Below are positions 37,315-44,524 of a stretch of DNA of 64,000 bases, one piece after another. The translations under genes were made by a program, and so were the position numbers. The notes beneath the pieces were generated by a model, which searched no databases, was not told the origin of the DNA, and saw only the letters and a program-made list of their open reading frames with translations. This DNA comes from Pseudomonas marvdashtae (GTDB taxonomy: Bacteria; Pseudomonadota; Gammaproteobacteria; Pseudomonadales; Pseudomonadaceae), in the NCBI RefSeq assembly GCF_014268655.2, contig NZ_JABWQX020000002.1:394501-458500 (forward strand), in the 5' to 3' direction. Each line of letters opens with the position of its first letter. Position 1 is the first letter of the stretch.

Positions 37315-38415
37315 TCACTGCAGCAGGTACCGCTCCATGGCTTGCTCGACGCGTGCCTGGTTGATCACGCCTTCCTGAGCCAGCGCCTGCAGGGCCAGTA
37401 CCACGATCCAGTGCTTGTCCACCCGGCCCATGGTGGTCCCGGTCGAGTCGGCACCGATGGCCACGAACCGTGACTTGACATGCGCCCCGATCTGCTCGGC
37501 GACATGCCGGGCGTAACCGGTCACTGCCACTACTGGCCAGTCTTCAACGTCCAGGCAGTCGAGCAGATGCGCCGACCGTCGCGGCATCCCGGGATGCAGG
37601 CGGTTCCAGCGTTGCGCCTTGTCCGCGTCACGAGCCAGGCGGGTGTAGCTGGGGCAGCTCCACAGTTCGCTGGCCACACCCCAATCCTCGCGCAGCAACT
37701 GCGCCGCCGCCACCACCGATTGCAAGGCCAGGCCTGCCCCCAGCAAGCGCACCCGGGACTGCCCCGAATCGACTTCGACGCCGCTGAGCCGGTACATGCC
37801 TTTCAAGGCCTGACTCGCGCTTAGGCCGCTGATGGGAGCGATGAAGTCATTGGGCTCATCGTGCAGCGCCATGTAGTAAAAACCTTCGTTGCCTTCCACA
37901 TACAAACTCTGCAACGCCGCCAGGGCGATGGCATGCGCTTCGGCACCGCTGGCCGGATCGAACGGCACGCATCGGGGGTTGGCGACCAACCAGAGCGGCA
38001 CCCACGGATGAGCACCTTTGGGCCAGCGTGAAGGCTGCGTCTCTATGTCATTGCACAGGATGCCCCGGTGAGCGGACTCGTTGGAAAGCGCACAAAGCTC
38101 GGCTGATGTCGCCGAACTGGTCAGGTACAGCAATGGTTTTTCACTGGCGCGGGCCGTGGCGCTGAAACGCAGGGGCCACGCGCTGATACGGGTGTGGGCA
38201 TCCGCGGTTTGACGTTGCTTGTTGTCGCGGATGACCCAGATATGCCTGGCCGTTCCCGGGTCCCTTTCAAGGCGATTGGCGATGTCGATCATGGTGAAGA
38301 GCGGCGAGGAAAAACCAGCGGTGTGTTGCGGTGAAAAAGTACGGATCTTATCGATGCAGACCTGTGCGGCCAGGCTGGTTTCTGGCGTTTTACTGAAGCT
38401 GGAAAAGCCGATCAT
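37315..38415 (-). CDS. Protein resembling only the C-terminal part of pyruvate dehydrogenase E1
   Basis: This 366-residue protein aligns with the last third of the neighbouring AceE. LKGMYRLSGVEVDSGQSRVR matches LKGMYRLSAPEQPIEGKHVQ. SVVAAAQLLREDWGVASELW matches EVVAAALLLEQDFGVSSEVW, and RWNRLHPGMPRRSAHLLDCL matches RWNLLHPEHAPRIGYVESCL. The thiamine diphosphate binding domain is absent, and the pyrimidine-domain remnant (about residues 60-180) lacks the catalytic motifs. The ATG at 38415 has GGGAG upstream. The frame is uninterrupted, so it is not a decayed pseudogene. It could be a regulatory or E2-binding subunit. Function unknown. Confidence 0.75.
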   Translation of the reverse strand: MIGFSSFSKTPETSLAAQVCIDKIRTFSPQHTAGFSSPLFTMIDIANRLERDPGTARHIWVIRDNKQRQTADAHTRISAWPLRFSATARASEKPLLYLTSSATSAELCALSNESAHRGILCNDIETQPSRWPKGAHPWVPLWLVANPRCVPFDPASGAEAHAIALAALQSLYVEGNEGFYYMALHDEPNDFIAPISGLSASQALKGMYRLSGVEVDSGQSRVRLLGAGLALQSVVAAAQLLREDWGVASELWSCPSYTRLARDADKAQRWNRLHPGMPRRSAHLLDCLDVEDWPVVAVTGYARHVAEQIGAHVKSRFVAIGADSTGTTMGRVDKHWIVVLALQALAQEGVINQARVEQAMERYLLQ

Positions 38416-38471
38416 TCCACAATCTCCCGTGCGTTCCGTCGTGCTTGCACCATACTGCACGGCTTAATATG

Positions 38472-38485
38472 ATTGCAAATGCAAT
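38472..38485. promoter_or_regulatory. Candidate MarR site between E1-like gene and GST
   Basis: ATTGCA and TGCAAT flank AA as a perfect 6+6 inverted repeat and share the TTGCAA core with the 36768 palindrome. It sits 57 bases before the E1-like start and 27 bases before the GST start, where a shared repressor would act. Confidence 0.5.
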
Positions 38486-38511
38486 TAAATAAGTCAGGAA
38501 TGGAGTTCTTC

Positions 38512-39150
38512 ATGAACGAGGCTTCCCCCATCACGCTGTATACGGCTGATACGCCAAACGGGCAAAAAATCAGTATTTTCTTGAAAGAAGCAGGCATTGG
38601 CTACGAAGTGGTGAAGCTCAACCTGTCTGAAGGGCGTCAGCATTCGCCGCAATTCCTCGCCATAAACCCGAATGGAAAGATCCCCGCGATCGTGGATCAC
38701 CAGGCGGGGATATCGATTTTCGAATCCGCCGCCATCCTGGGTTACCTGTCGCAGAAATACGGCCGCTTGCAACCTGATGGGGCTGTCGAACAGCTAGCGG
38801 TACAGCAGTGGCTGTTCTTCCAGGTGGGGGCCATTGGTCCGATGCTGGGCCAGCTCTGGTGGTTTTTGCATGCAAGCACTACGCGCAACGAGGAAGCAAT
38901 CACGCGTTATCGCAAAGAAGCCCTGCGCCTCTATGGCGTGGTGGACAGGCAACTGGCGGAGCGCAGTTACCTGGCGTCCGACCAATATTCCATCGCGGAT
39001 ATTGCGGCTTTCCCATGGTTGCGCACCTATGAGGAGCTGGCTTTGGATATCACTCCGTACCCCCATGTGCTGCGCTGGCTAAAAACGATCGAGTCCCGTC
39101 CTGCCGTGCAAGCCGGGCTAGCCGAGTCTCGGGACACCCCTATAACTTGA
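38512..39150 (+). CDS. Glutathione S-transferase family protein
   Basis: This 212-residue protein has an N-terminal thioredoxin-like GST domain (ITLYTADTPNGQKISIFLKEAGIGYEVVKLNL, with NPNGKIPAIVD as the cis-proline glutathione-binding loop and FESAAILGYLSQKYG) and an all-helical C-terminal domain with SIADIAAFPWLRTYE. I picked the ATG with GGAG seven bases before it over two upstream in-frame ATGs. It resembles the YfcG/YghU type disulfide-bond reductases. It is divergent from the E1-like gene and probably under the same MarR control. Confidence 0.86.
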   Translation: MNEASPITLYTADTPNGQKISIFLKEAGIGYEVVKLNLSEGRQHSPQFLAINPNGKIPAIVDHQAGISIFESAAILGYLSQKYGRLQPDGAVEQLAVQQWLFFQVGAIGPMLGQLWWFLHASTTRNEEAITRYRKEALRLYGVVDRQLAERSYLASDQYSIADIAAFPWLRTYEELALDITPYPHVLRWLKTIESRPAVQAGLAESRDTPIT

Positions 39151-39358
39151 TGCCGCCCTGTTCTGGAGTTCGCCGCCCGAGCTGCAGGCGAGGGCCGGCT
39201 TCTCCAGCAGATGAATATCGTCAAGTCCTGCTTCATCCGGGTCATCGTACGTGTAGTGGTTATTTGGCTTTACTACGACTTGAGACTTGGATTGAATGCT
39301 TCCACAGCTCTACAAGGAAATCTGTAAAAGAAATAAATCCATAAAAAAGGGAATTTTT

Positions 39359-40087
39359 ATGAGCAGTCAAGCTGTGAAAGGCCGGCGAATCATAAATACC
39401 GGGTCTGAGCTGGATGAAAGACTCAAGAGTACATTTGAAAAATGCCTGCGTCCGTTGGAAGGGTGCCATTACGCTTACTTCGTCATGTATAAAGGGCGCG
39501 ATGTAAAGCCAAGAATTTTTTCCAACTATCCCAAACGTTGGCTCGATGTGTACAAGGCCGAGAACTATCATCTTATCGACCCGGTCATCAAGCACGGCAT
39601 GAAGTGCATAGCGCCTTTCTTCTGGCATGAGGCGCTTGAGTCCAAGGCATCCGGTCAAGGGCAGGCGGTTTTTGCATCGTCGGAGCAATATCAGATATCG
39701 GACGGCTTTACTTTCAACCTGCACGATGCCAATGGTTTATTCGCTGCATTGAGTATCAGCAATACTGAGCGCCGTAAAGACTTCGAACAAACCATGATGC
39801 GCAGGGCGGCAGAAATCCAGATGACGCTCGTGCAGTTTCACCACAGATTGACCGAATGCTTTTCGTTGAACGAGTTATTTCCGGAGCTGACCGAGGCCGG
39901 TCTGTCGGACCGAGAGCTTGGCGTATTGAAATGGGTCGTCATGGGCAAGGCTTACAGCGAAATCGCCACAATCCACGCCATCTCGGTGCGCACCGTGAAA
40001 TTCCATATGGCGAACATTGTAGACAAGCTATGCGTCTGCAACGCTAAACAGGCCGTCTACAAAGCTGTCAGCTTGGGACTGGTCTGA
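39359..40087 (+). CDS. LuxR-type acyl-homoserine-lactone receptor/regulator
   Basis: This 242-residue regulator has an N-terminal autoinducer domain in which all six classic ligand-pocket positions are recognisable: W and Y in KRWLDVYKAENY, D and P in LIDPVIKH, W in FFWHEAL and G in DANGLFAAL. The C-terminal LuxR HTH is LSDRELGVLKWVVMGKAYSE followed by VRTVKFHMANIVDKL. AAGGGA precedes the chosen ATG; 21 upstream codons are rejected. Its last 31 bases overlap the end of the convergent luxI gene. It should bind the signal made by that synthase and act at the lux boxes at 40819 and 40851. Base composition is lower in GC than the flanks. Confidence 0.9.
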   Translation: MSSQAVKGRRIINTGSELDERLKSTFEKCLRPLEGCHYAYFVMYKGRDVKPRIFSNYPKRWLDVYKAENYHLIDPVIKHGMKCIAPFFWHEALESKASGQGQAVFASSEQYQISDGFTFNLHDANGLFAALSISNTERRKDFEQTMMRRAAEIQMTLVQFHHRLTECFSLNELFPELTEAGLSDRELGVLKWVVMGKAYSEIATIHAISVRTVKFHMANIVDKLCVCNAKQAVYKAVSLGLV

Positions 40088-40737
40088 AAATCGCCAGCCG
40101 TGCTGGCGATAGCGGGCTGTTTGGCGGTCATTGGCACGCCACCGGGCTGCTTGGACTCTATCGTTTGCTTAAGGCTCCAATCGTTCTCGGGGCGCACTGG
40201 CATATTGAGCAGCAGGACTTTTTCGCCGGGTGAGGCTTCGCCAGTATCCATGATTTCGTAGCGCCAACCAGCCCTGAGGACGATGCGCGACATGGCTTGG
40301 CTGACCACCGTTATGATCGAATCGAGGTTATGCCGGGCAGCATGATCGTGCATTGCCAAAAGCAGCATTTCGGTAAGCGGTACTTCGCTCAATCCCATGG
40401 CTCGGGAACGGGTCTTATCCACAAAAAAGCGACTGGATTCAGCAATCGATTCATGTTTGGGAAGTCCACACTTGAAGAATTTACGGAACGGGCCTTCGAC
40501 CATATAAGGATTCAGCGTATTTATCAGGCGCAAACTGCTCAGTGGGCGCCCTGCATACAAACCTACGAGATAGGTTGCCTCGGCGTTGTCATATTCGTCG
40601 ATCTCTCTTCCGTGGTGAGTCGTGACGCGCCATTCAAGTCGATCGGAAAAAATTTCCTTTCTCAATCCATACAAATCATTTAACAACTCTTGTGAGGCTT
40701 CTGAATAGTTGATGGCGTGGAAGCTGAGCTTGTCCAT
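40057..40737 (-). CDS. LuxI-type acyl-homoserine-lactone synthase
   Basis: This 226-residue enzyme makes an N-acyl-homoserine lactone from SAM and an acyl carrier. The conserved residues are present in order: R and F in YGLRKEIFSDRLEW with W after, D and D in EIDEYDNAEATYLVG, R in SSLRLINT, and E and R in IAESSRFFVDKTRSR. The acyl chain length cannot be predicted. AGGA lies just before the ATG. The C-terminal 30 or so residues (MTAKQPAIASTAGDFQTSP) are an unusual tail that overlaps luxR on the other strand. It is divergent from the aminotransferase operon with which it shares the lux-box region. Confidence 0.92.
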   Translation of the reverse strand: MDKLSFHAINYSEASQELLNDLYGLRKEIFSDRLEWRVTTHHGREIDEYDNAEATYLVGLYAGRPLSSLRLINTLNPYMVEGPFRKFFKCGLPKHESIAESSRFFVDKTRSRAMGLSEVPLTEMLLLAMHDHAARHNLDSIITVVSQAMSRIVLRAGWRYEIMDTGEASPGEKVLLLNMPVRPENDWSLKQTIESKQPGGVPMTAKQPAIASTAGDFQTSPKLTAL

Positions 40738-40792
40738 ATTTCCTGCAATATCCTTGCGTATTTGAATACTGAACTGCTATTGCGCGCCGAGC

Positions 40793-40834
40793 ATGGCGAC
40801 AGTGCTCAAATAAAGCAACTGTACCTAGATACAG
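40793..40834 (-). promoter_or_regulatory. Lux box 1 and luxI promoter
   Basis: CTGTACCTAGATACAG (40819-40834) fits the lux-box form CT-N12-AG with CTGTA/TACAG arms. On the minus strand it is followed at once by TTGCTT as a -35 (40817-40812) and, 17 bases on, CATGCT as a weak -10 (40794-40789). This is the usual activator arrangement, with the box abutting the -35. Confidence 0.65.
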
Positions 40835-40850
40835 GCAGGAAAAGACAAAG

Positions 40851-40898
40851 CTGCACCCAGGTACAGTTGTTGGACAAGAAAACAACGTTAACTATAGC
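40851..40898 (+). promoter_or_regulatory. Lux box 2 and aminotransferase-operon promoter
   Basis: CTGCACCCAGGTACAG (40851-40866) matches lux box 1 at 13 of 16 positions and also fits CT-N12-AG. Three bases later begins TTGGAC (40870-40875), then 17 bases, then TATAGC (40893-40898), a fair sigma-70 promoter. The box ends just upstream of the -35. The start codon at 40971 lies about 65 bases after the predicted transcription start. Confidence 0.7.
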
Positions 40899-40970
40899 GC
40901 AGGGTTTATCTACAGTGCCGTGAGCCAGCCGAGTGAGATAGACATCTTTAGCACCTATAGGAATAACAAT

Positions 40971-42146
40971 ATGAGTGTCATGACCCGTCTGGATGATAAA
41001 GAAGATATCACCCAACATGAAATTTCTGCCTTGAAGACACGCTTCAATCTCGCTGACGCCCACACGCATCAGGACCAAAGTGTTACCCAGCGAGAGATAG
41101 TCAACCGTCTTCCCGAACTCTGGTATCGCGCGCAAGGCCAAAGCCAATATCAAAGCGAGCAAGAATTCATCCAGGCCTTTTTCACCTTTCATGGGCAGGA
41201 GCATGCGCTCAAGCGACATGACGAAATTTATCTGGTTTATGCTGCCTCGATTGCAATGCACATCACCGCGACCTACCTGCGCAAACGCAATATGCGCGTA
41301 GGGTTGATCGAACCTTGTTTCGACAACCTGCATGACCTGCTCAAGCACATGGAAGTGCCGTTGACGCCGTTGGACGAAACCCTTCTGCAATCTCCGACGA
41401 ACGTCTATGCAAAGCTTCAATCGGCGGCGGCAAATGTCGATGCGATTTTCCTGGTGGATCCCAATAACCCGACCGGTACCAGCATGTTTGCCAAGGGCGC
41501 CGACACCTTTGTTGAAGTGGCGCGTTACTGCAAGGACCACGGCAAACTGCTCATCCTGGACTTTTGCTTCGCCGCTTTTTTCAAAGCAGCAGGAGGCAGT
41601 CGTGTTGACGCCTATGCCATCCTGGATGACATCGGTACCCAGTACATCATCATGGAAGACACCGGAAAAACCTGGCCGCTACAGGACACCAAATGCGCGA
41701 CGATCATGGCCAGTCGGGCGATTAACCCTGACATCTACAGCATCGTGACGAGCGTATTGTTGAACGTGTCGCCATTCATCCTGAATGTGGTGACTCAATA
41801 TATTCGCGATAGCAGTGATGACGATTTCGAGTCGGTGCGTTCCGTACTCGACGTTAACCGCGCAGTCGCCCGACGCCATCTGCAAGGTAGCTTTCTGAAT
41901 TACCTGACGCCAATGGTCGAGACCAGTGTCGCCTGGTTTGAAATCCTCCGCGATGACGTATCTGCCGATGATTTGCAGGCTTACCTGATGGCATACGAAG
42001 TCTATGTCCTGCCTGGCAAATACTTTTATTGGAGCCAGCCGCAGGCCGGCCAGAAGTACATCCGCCTGGCGCTTGCGCGCAAACCCGAGGAATTCGAACA
42101 GGCGGTCGAAACCATCGCCCTGGCGTTGGAGAACTATCATGGCTGA
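40971..42146 (+). CDS. PLP-dependent aminotransferase, class I/II fold (biosynthetic operon gene 1)
   Basis: This 391-residue fold-type I enzyme has the cofactor region FLVDPNNPTGTSMFAKGA, then LILDFCFAAFF in place of the usual DEAY-type motif. The probable Schiff-base lysine is in IIMEDTGKTWPLQDTK and the carboxylate-binding arginine is in YIRLALARKPEE near the end. I use the ATG at 40971, with AGGA eight bases upstream, over the GTG at 40920, which lacks a ribosome site. It is the first gene behind lux box 2. Amino-acid substrate and stereochemistry are unknown; the altered motifs set it apart from housekeeping aminotransferases. Confidence 0.8.
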   Translation: MSVMTRLDDKEDITQHEISALKTRFNLADAHTHQDQSVTQREIVNRLPELWYRAQGQSQYQSEQEFIQAFFTFHGQEHALKRHDEIYLVYAASIAMHITATYLRKRNMRVGLIEPCFDNLHDLLKHMEVPLTPLDETLLQSPTNVYAKLQSAAANVDAIFLVDPNNPTGTSMFAKGADTFVEVARYCKDHGKLLILDFCFAAFFKAAGGSRVDAYAILDDIGTQYIIMEDTGKTWPLQDTKCATIMASRAINPDIYSIVTSVLLNVSPFILNVVTQYIRDSSDDDFESVRSVLDVNRAVARRHLQGSFLNYLTPMVETSVAWFEILRDDVSADDLQAYLMAYEVYVLPGKYFYWSQPQAGQKYIRLALARKPEEFEQAVETIALALENYHG

Positions 42147-42657
42147 AGTCTCCGTTCCGGTTATCGACGCCACGGTATTCATGGGCATGCACCACAGCGA
42201 TCCTGAGTTGCAGGCCAAATCGCTGGGTTTCTTCCGTGCATTTTATTCGCGTCAGGTGCTGATGAGCTTCGGCCAGATTGGGATATGTGATGCCATCATC
42301 TGGAAAAAGAGCCGGCACTTGCAGGACGTCTACTACCCGTTCATGGATGTCCTTCACACGGACATGGATATCCAGCGCCGAGGTTATTGCAACAAGGTTT
42401 TGAAACGGGCCTGCCTGGAACCTGACTGGGCGCACCTGAGCGTGGAAAAGAGGTTATTGGCGGCTCATGTAGTTGAGCACCAACAACCCTTTTTTACCCA
42501 TGACGACTCGCTGCGTGAGCTGAGTTTGTTGAAGCCGTTCCTGAAAACATTTCCTTCATCGCTTTCGCAGTCCGCATTCCCTGAAAAACTTCAGCGTTTG
42601 TACGAGCAGTCTATGGAAATGACGATCGGGCAGGAGGATTTCCAGCATGTCGGGTAA
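42139..42657 (+). CDS. Unknown protein (biosynthetic operon gene 2)
   Basis: This 172-residue protein overlaps the aminotransferase by eight bases and the next gene by eleven, so it is firmly part of the operon. It opens VPVIDATVFMGMHHSDPELQ, which recalls the first strand and aspartate of PIN-like domains. A Cys-Asp pair follows in GQIGICDAIIW, and DWAHLSVEKRLLAAHVVEHQ with later HDDSLRELS supplies acidic and histidine residues that could bind metal. I do not recognise a described family with confidence. It may be a metal-dependent hydrolase or an accessory protein for the pathway. Confidence 0.75.
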   Translation: MAEVSVPVIDATVFMGMHHSDPELQAKSLGFFRAFYSRQVLMSFGQIGICDAIIWKKSRHLQDVYYPFMDVLHTDMDIQRRGYCNKVLKRACLEPDWAHLSVEKRLLAAHVVEHQQPFFTHDDSLRELSLLKPFLKTFPSSLSQSAFPEKLQRLYEQSMEMTIGQEDFQHVG

Positions 42658-43450
42658 GCATATCTATGTGCCCTTGATCACGCCGCTCGACGAACAGTCG
42701 CGGATCTGCGAGGCCAGCGTGCGCCGGTTGCTGCATTGCTCGAGGCCGTTTGTTGATGGCTACATTCCGTGCCTGACGTCCGGTGAAGGGTGGCGGCTTG
42801 GCAGGCGGGATTGGCAGCGCATGTTGGAGCTGACGCTGGCGCATGCGCAGGATAAAACCGTCATCGCCGGTATTGAAAGGGCGACGACAGCCGAGGTAAT
42901 CGAATACGCAGTGTTGGCGCAAAAACTGGGCGCCCAGGCGATCATGTTTACTTCGCCTTTTGCCCCCGGCACCCGCCAGCAACACATCATCGAACACTAC
43001 CGTTCGGTGCATGACGCCACGTCACTGGATATCTTCATCTACAACGAATCGGCGTTATCCGGTAACGAGAAAAGCTTTGAAACGTTGCTTGCCATCGCCC
43101 AACTGCCAAGGGTCATCGGCATCAAGGACTCGCCATCGCAACCGCGCGTTCAAAGCGAAATCGAGCGACTGCGCAGCGAAGGCCTGGATTATTTCATCGG
43201 CTGGGAAATGCTCTTGGCACGGGACCTGGAATCCGACGGCAACGTGGTGTCGTTGGCCAACCTGGAACCTGGGCTCTGTCGAATGGCGATCGCCACCCGG
43301 CAAACGGCGGTCGGCAGGCTGGTGGAAACCCTCAATGAGCATTTCGAACTGGGCGCGGACGATTGGTATGCCCAGGTCAAGAAAGAGCTCAAGGCCCGGG
43401 GCGTCATCAGCACCGACCGGGTATTGGCAGAGCAGGAGGCCCTCGCATGA
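42647..43450 (+). CDS. DapA-family Schiff-base aldolase/lyase (biosynthetic operon gene 3)
   Basis: This 267-residue TIM-barrel protein is of the dihydrodipicolinate synthase/N-acetylneuraminate lyase family. It keeps the substrate-carboxylate loop as PCLTSGEGWRL (GTTGE position), the catalytic tyrosine in LDIFIYNESALS and the Schiff-base lysine in RVIGIKDSPSQ. Family members condense or split pyruvate with an aldehyde. It is shorter than true DapA (about 290) and its regulator-site residues are not evident. The overlap with neighbours on both sides shows coupling. I infer an aldol or retro-aldol step in an amino-acid-like metabolite pathway. Confidence 0.82.
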   Translation: MSGKHIYVPLITPLDEQSRICEASVRRLLHCSRPFVDGYIPCLTSGEGWRLGRRDWQRMLELTLAHAQDKTVIAGIERATTAEVIEYAVLAQKLGAQAIMFTSPFAPGTRQQHIIEHYRSVHDATSLDIFIYNESALSGNEKSFETLLAIAQLPRVIGIKDSPSQPRVQSEIERLRSEGLDYFIGWEMLLARDLESDGNVVSLANLEPGLCRMAIATRQTAVGRLVETLNEHFELGADDWYAQVKKELKARGVISTDRVLAEQEALA

Positions 43451-44304
43451 GCGAACTGCAAAAGCAACTGTTCCTGGCCAATCGCGCCTGTATCAAGCAG
43501 CTCAAGCCGCTGGACGGCCACATCCTGGCCTTCGAACGTGACTGGATCGAATCAACCATCGACAAGACGCGAACCGCCAACCCGCCCACCGACCTGAGCG
43601 CATTGCGCAAGCAACTGGCCGAACTGGTGGAGTTGGACCGCAGCGTGATACCGCCCAGCGCGGCTTACGTGAGCGATCAGATGACCCTCGATGAATTCAA
43701 GATCCTGGTGCAGGAGTTCGCTCTTGATGGCTTGACCGAGGCGCAGGTGTTTTACCACTTGATGCCGCGGCTGAGCCTCGCCGCCCAGATGCCGATGTTG
43801 CGCATGATGATCGACGAATTTGGCTCCGGTAACTTAAAGCGTTCCCACACGACCCTGTACATCGACCTGCTTAACGAACTGCAGATGCCCACCGACTTGG
43901 GGTTCTATATCGACGTCAACGCGGCGGCCGGTTTTTCGTTTCCCAATATGTTCTGTTGGCTGGCGATGCGGGCAGACGACCCGTCGTATTTCGCTGGGGT
44001 CATCACCTATTTCGAAACGGTTGTGCCGTTCTTTTTCGAGTGCTACACCTCGATATGTTCACGTTTGCAGATCAAGGCCCATACCTATTATTCCGAGCAC
44101 GTCCACATCGATGTATTCCACGCTATTGAAGGACAGCGCCTGCTCAAGGCGATGGAGGCGGCAGGCGACCTGAACCCGACCAAAGCCTGGGAGGGGATAT
44201 GCATGGGACGCGAAATAACCAACGTTGCTTTTGATGCCGCTGTTGATAAAGCCAGGCACCAGAAGTATTTCGACAAGGAGCGGATGATTGAGCGAGCCAT
44301 CTGA
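43447..44304 (+). CDS. Haem-oxygenase-like diiron oxidase (HDO superfamily; biosynthetic operon gene 4)
   Basis: This 285-residue all-helical protein contains the iron-ligand pattern of HDO enzymes (UndA, BesC, SznF central domain). A first Glu/His group is in KILVQEFALDG and VFYHLMPRLS. DEFGSGNLKRSHTTLYIDLL provides Glu and His, and YYSEHVHIDVFHA provides the last Glu, His, Asp and His. HDOs use O2 to cleave, desaturate or N-oxygenate amino or fatty acids. The ATG overlaps the aldolase stop as ATGA and its own stop overlaps the Rieske gene by 17 bases. It is the likely signature step of this pathway. Substrate unknown. Confidence 0.82.
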   Translation: MSELQKQLFLANRACIKQLKPLDGHILAFERDWIESTIDKTRTANPPTDLSALRKQLAELVELDRSVIPPSAAYVSDQMTLDEFKILVQEFALDGLTEAQVFYHLMPRLSLAAQMPMLRMMIDEFGSGNLKRSHTTLYIDLLNELQMPTDLGFYIDVNAAAGFSFPNMFCWLAMRADDPSYFAGVITYFETVVPFFFECYTSICSRLQIKAHTYYSEHVHIDVFHAIEGQRLLKAMEAAGDLNPTKAWEGICMGREITNVAFDAAVDKARHQKYFDKERMIERAI

Positions 44305-44524
44305 GTTCCATCGCCCAGGCACATTCGCCGTCATCATTGGCGATCAACACTTCCAGGTGCCGCACACCTGTCCTCATCGCGCCGGATGGTTGGAACATGG
44401 CGTGGTCAATGAGCAACGCAAGAGCATCACCTGTCCCTTGCACTTTTCGGTGTTCAGCCTGGAAACGGGCGAACAACTGAGTGGGCCCCCTTGTGGACGC
44501 CTTGAGGTGAAGCGCTTGAGTTAG
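44288..44524 (+). CDS. Rieske [2Fe-2S] ferredoxin-like protein (biosynthetic operon gene 5)
   Basis: This 78-residue protein has both Rieske cluster motifs: CPHRAG near residue 28 (Cys-x-His) and CPLHFSVFSLETGE near residue 49 (Cys-x-x-His), separated by 17-18 residues as in Rieske ferredoxins. It is shorter than most free-standing Rieske ferredoxins (about 100-105 residues) but the fold core is complete. It overlaps the diiron oxidase gene by 17 bases, so it is probably the electron donor for that enzyme. No reductase gene lies nearby. Confidence 0.85.
   Translation: MSEPSEFHRPGTFAVIIGDQHFQVPHTCPHRAGWLEHGVVNEQRKSITCPLHFSVFSLETGEQLSGPPCGRLEVKRLS

Noticed and set aside
40920..40970. GTG start 17 codons earlier for the operon aminotransferase
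   Set aside because: No ribosome site before it, whereas the ATG at 40971 has AGGA at eight bases.
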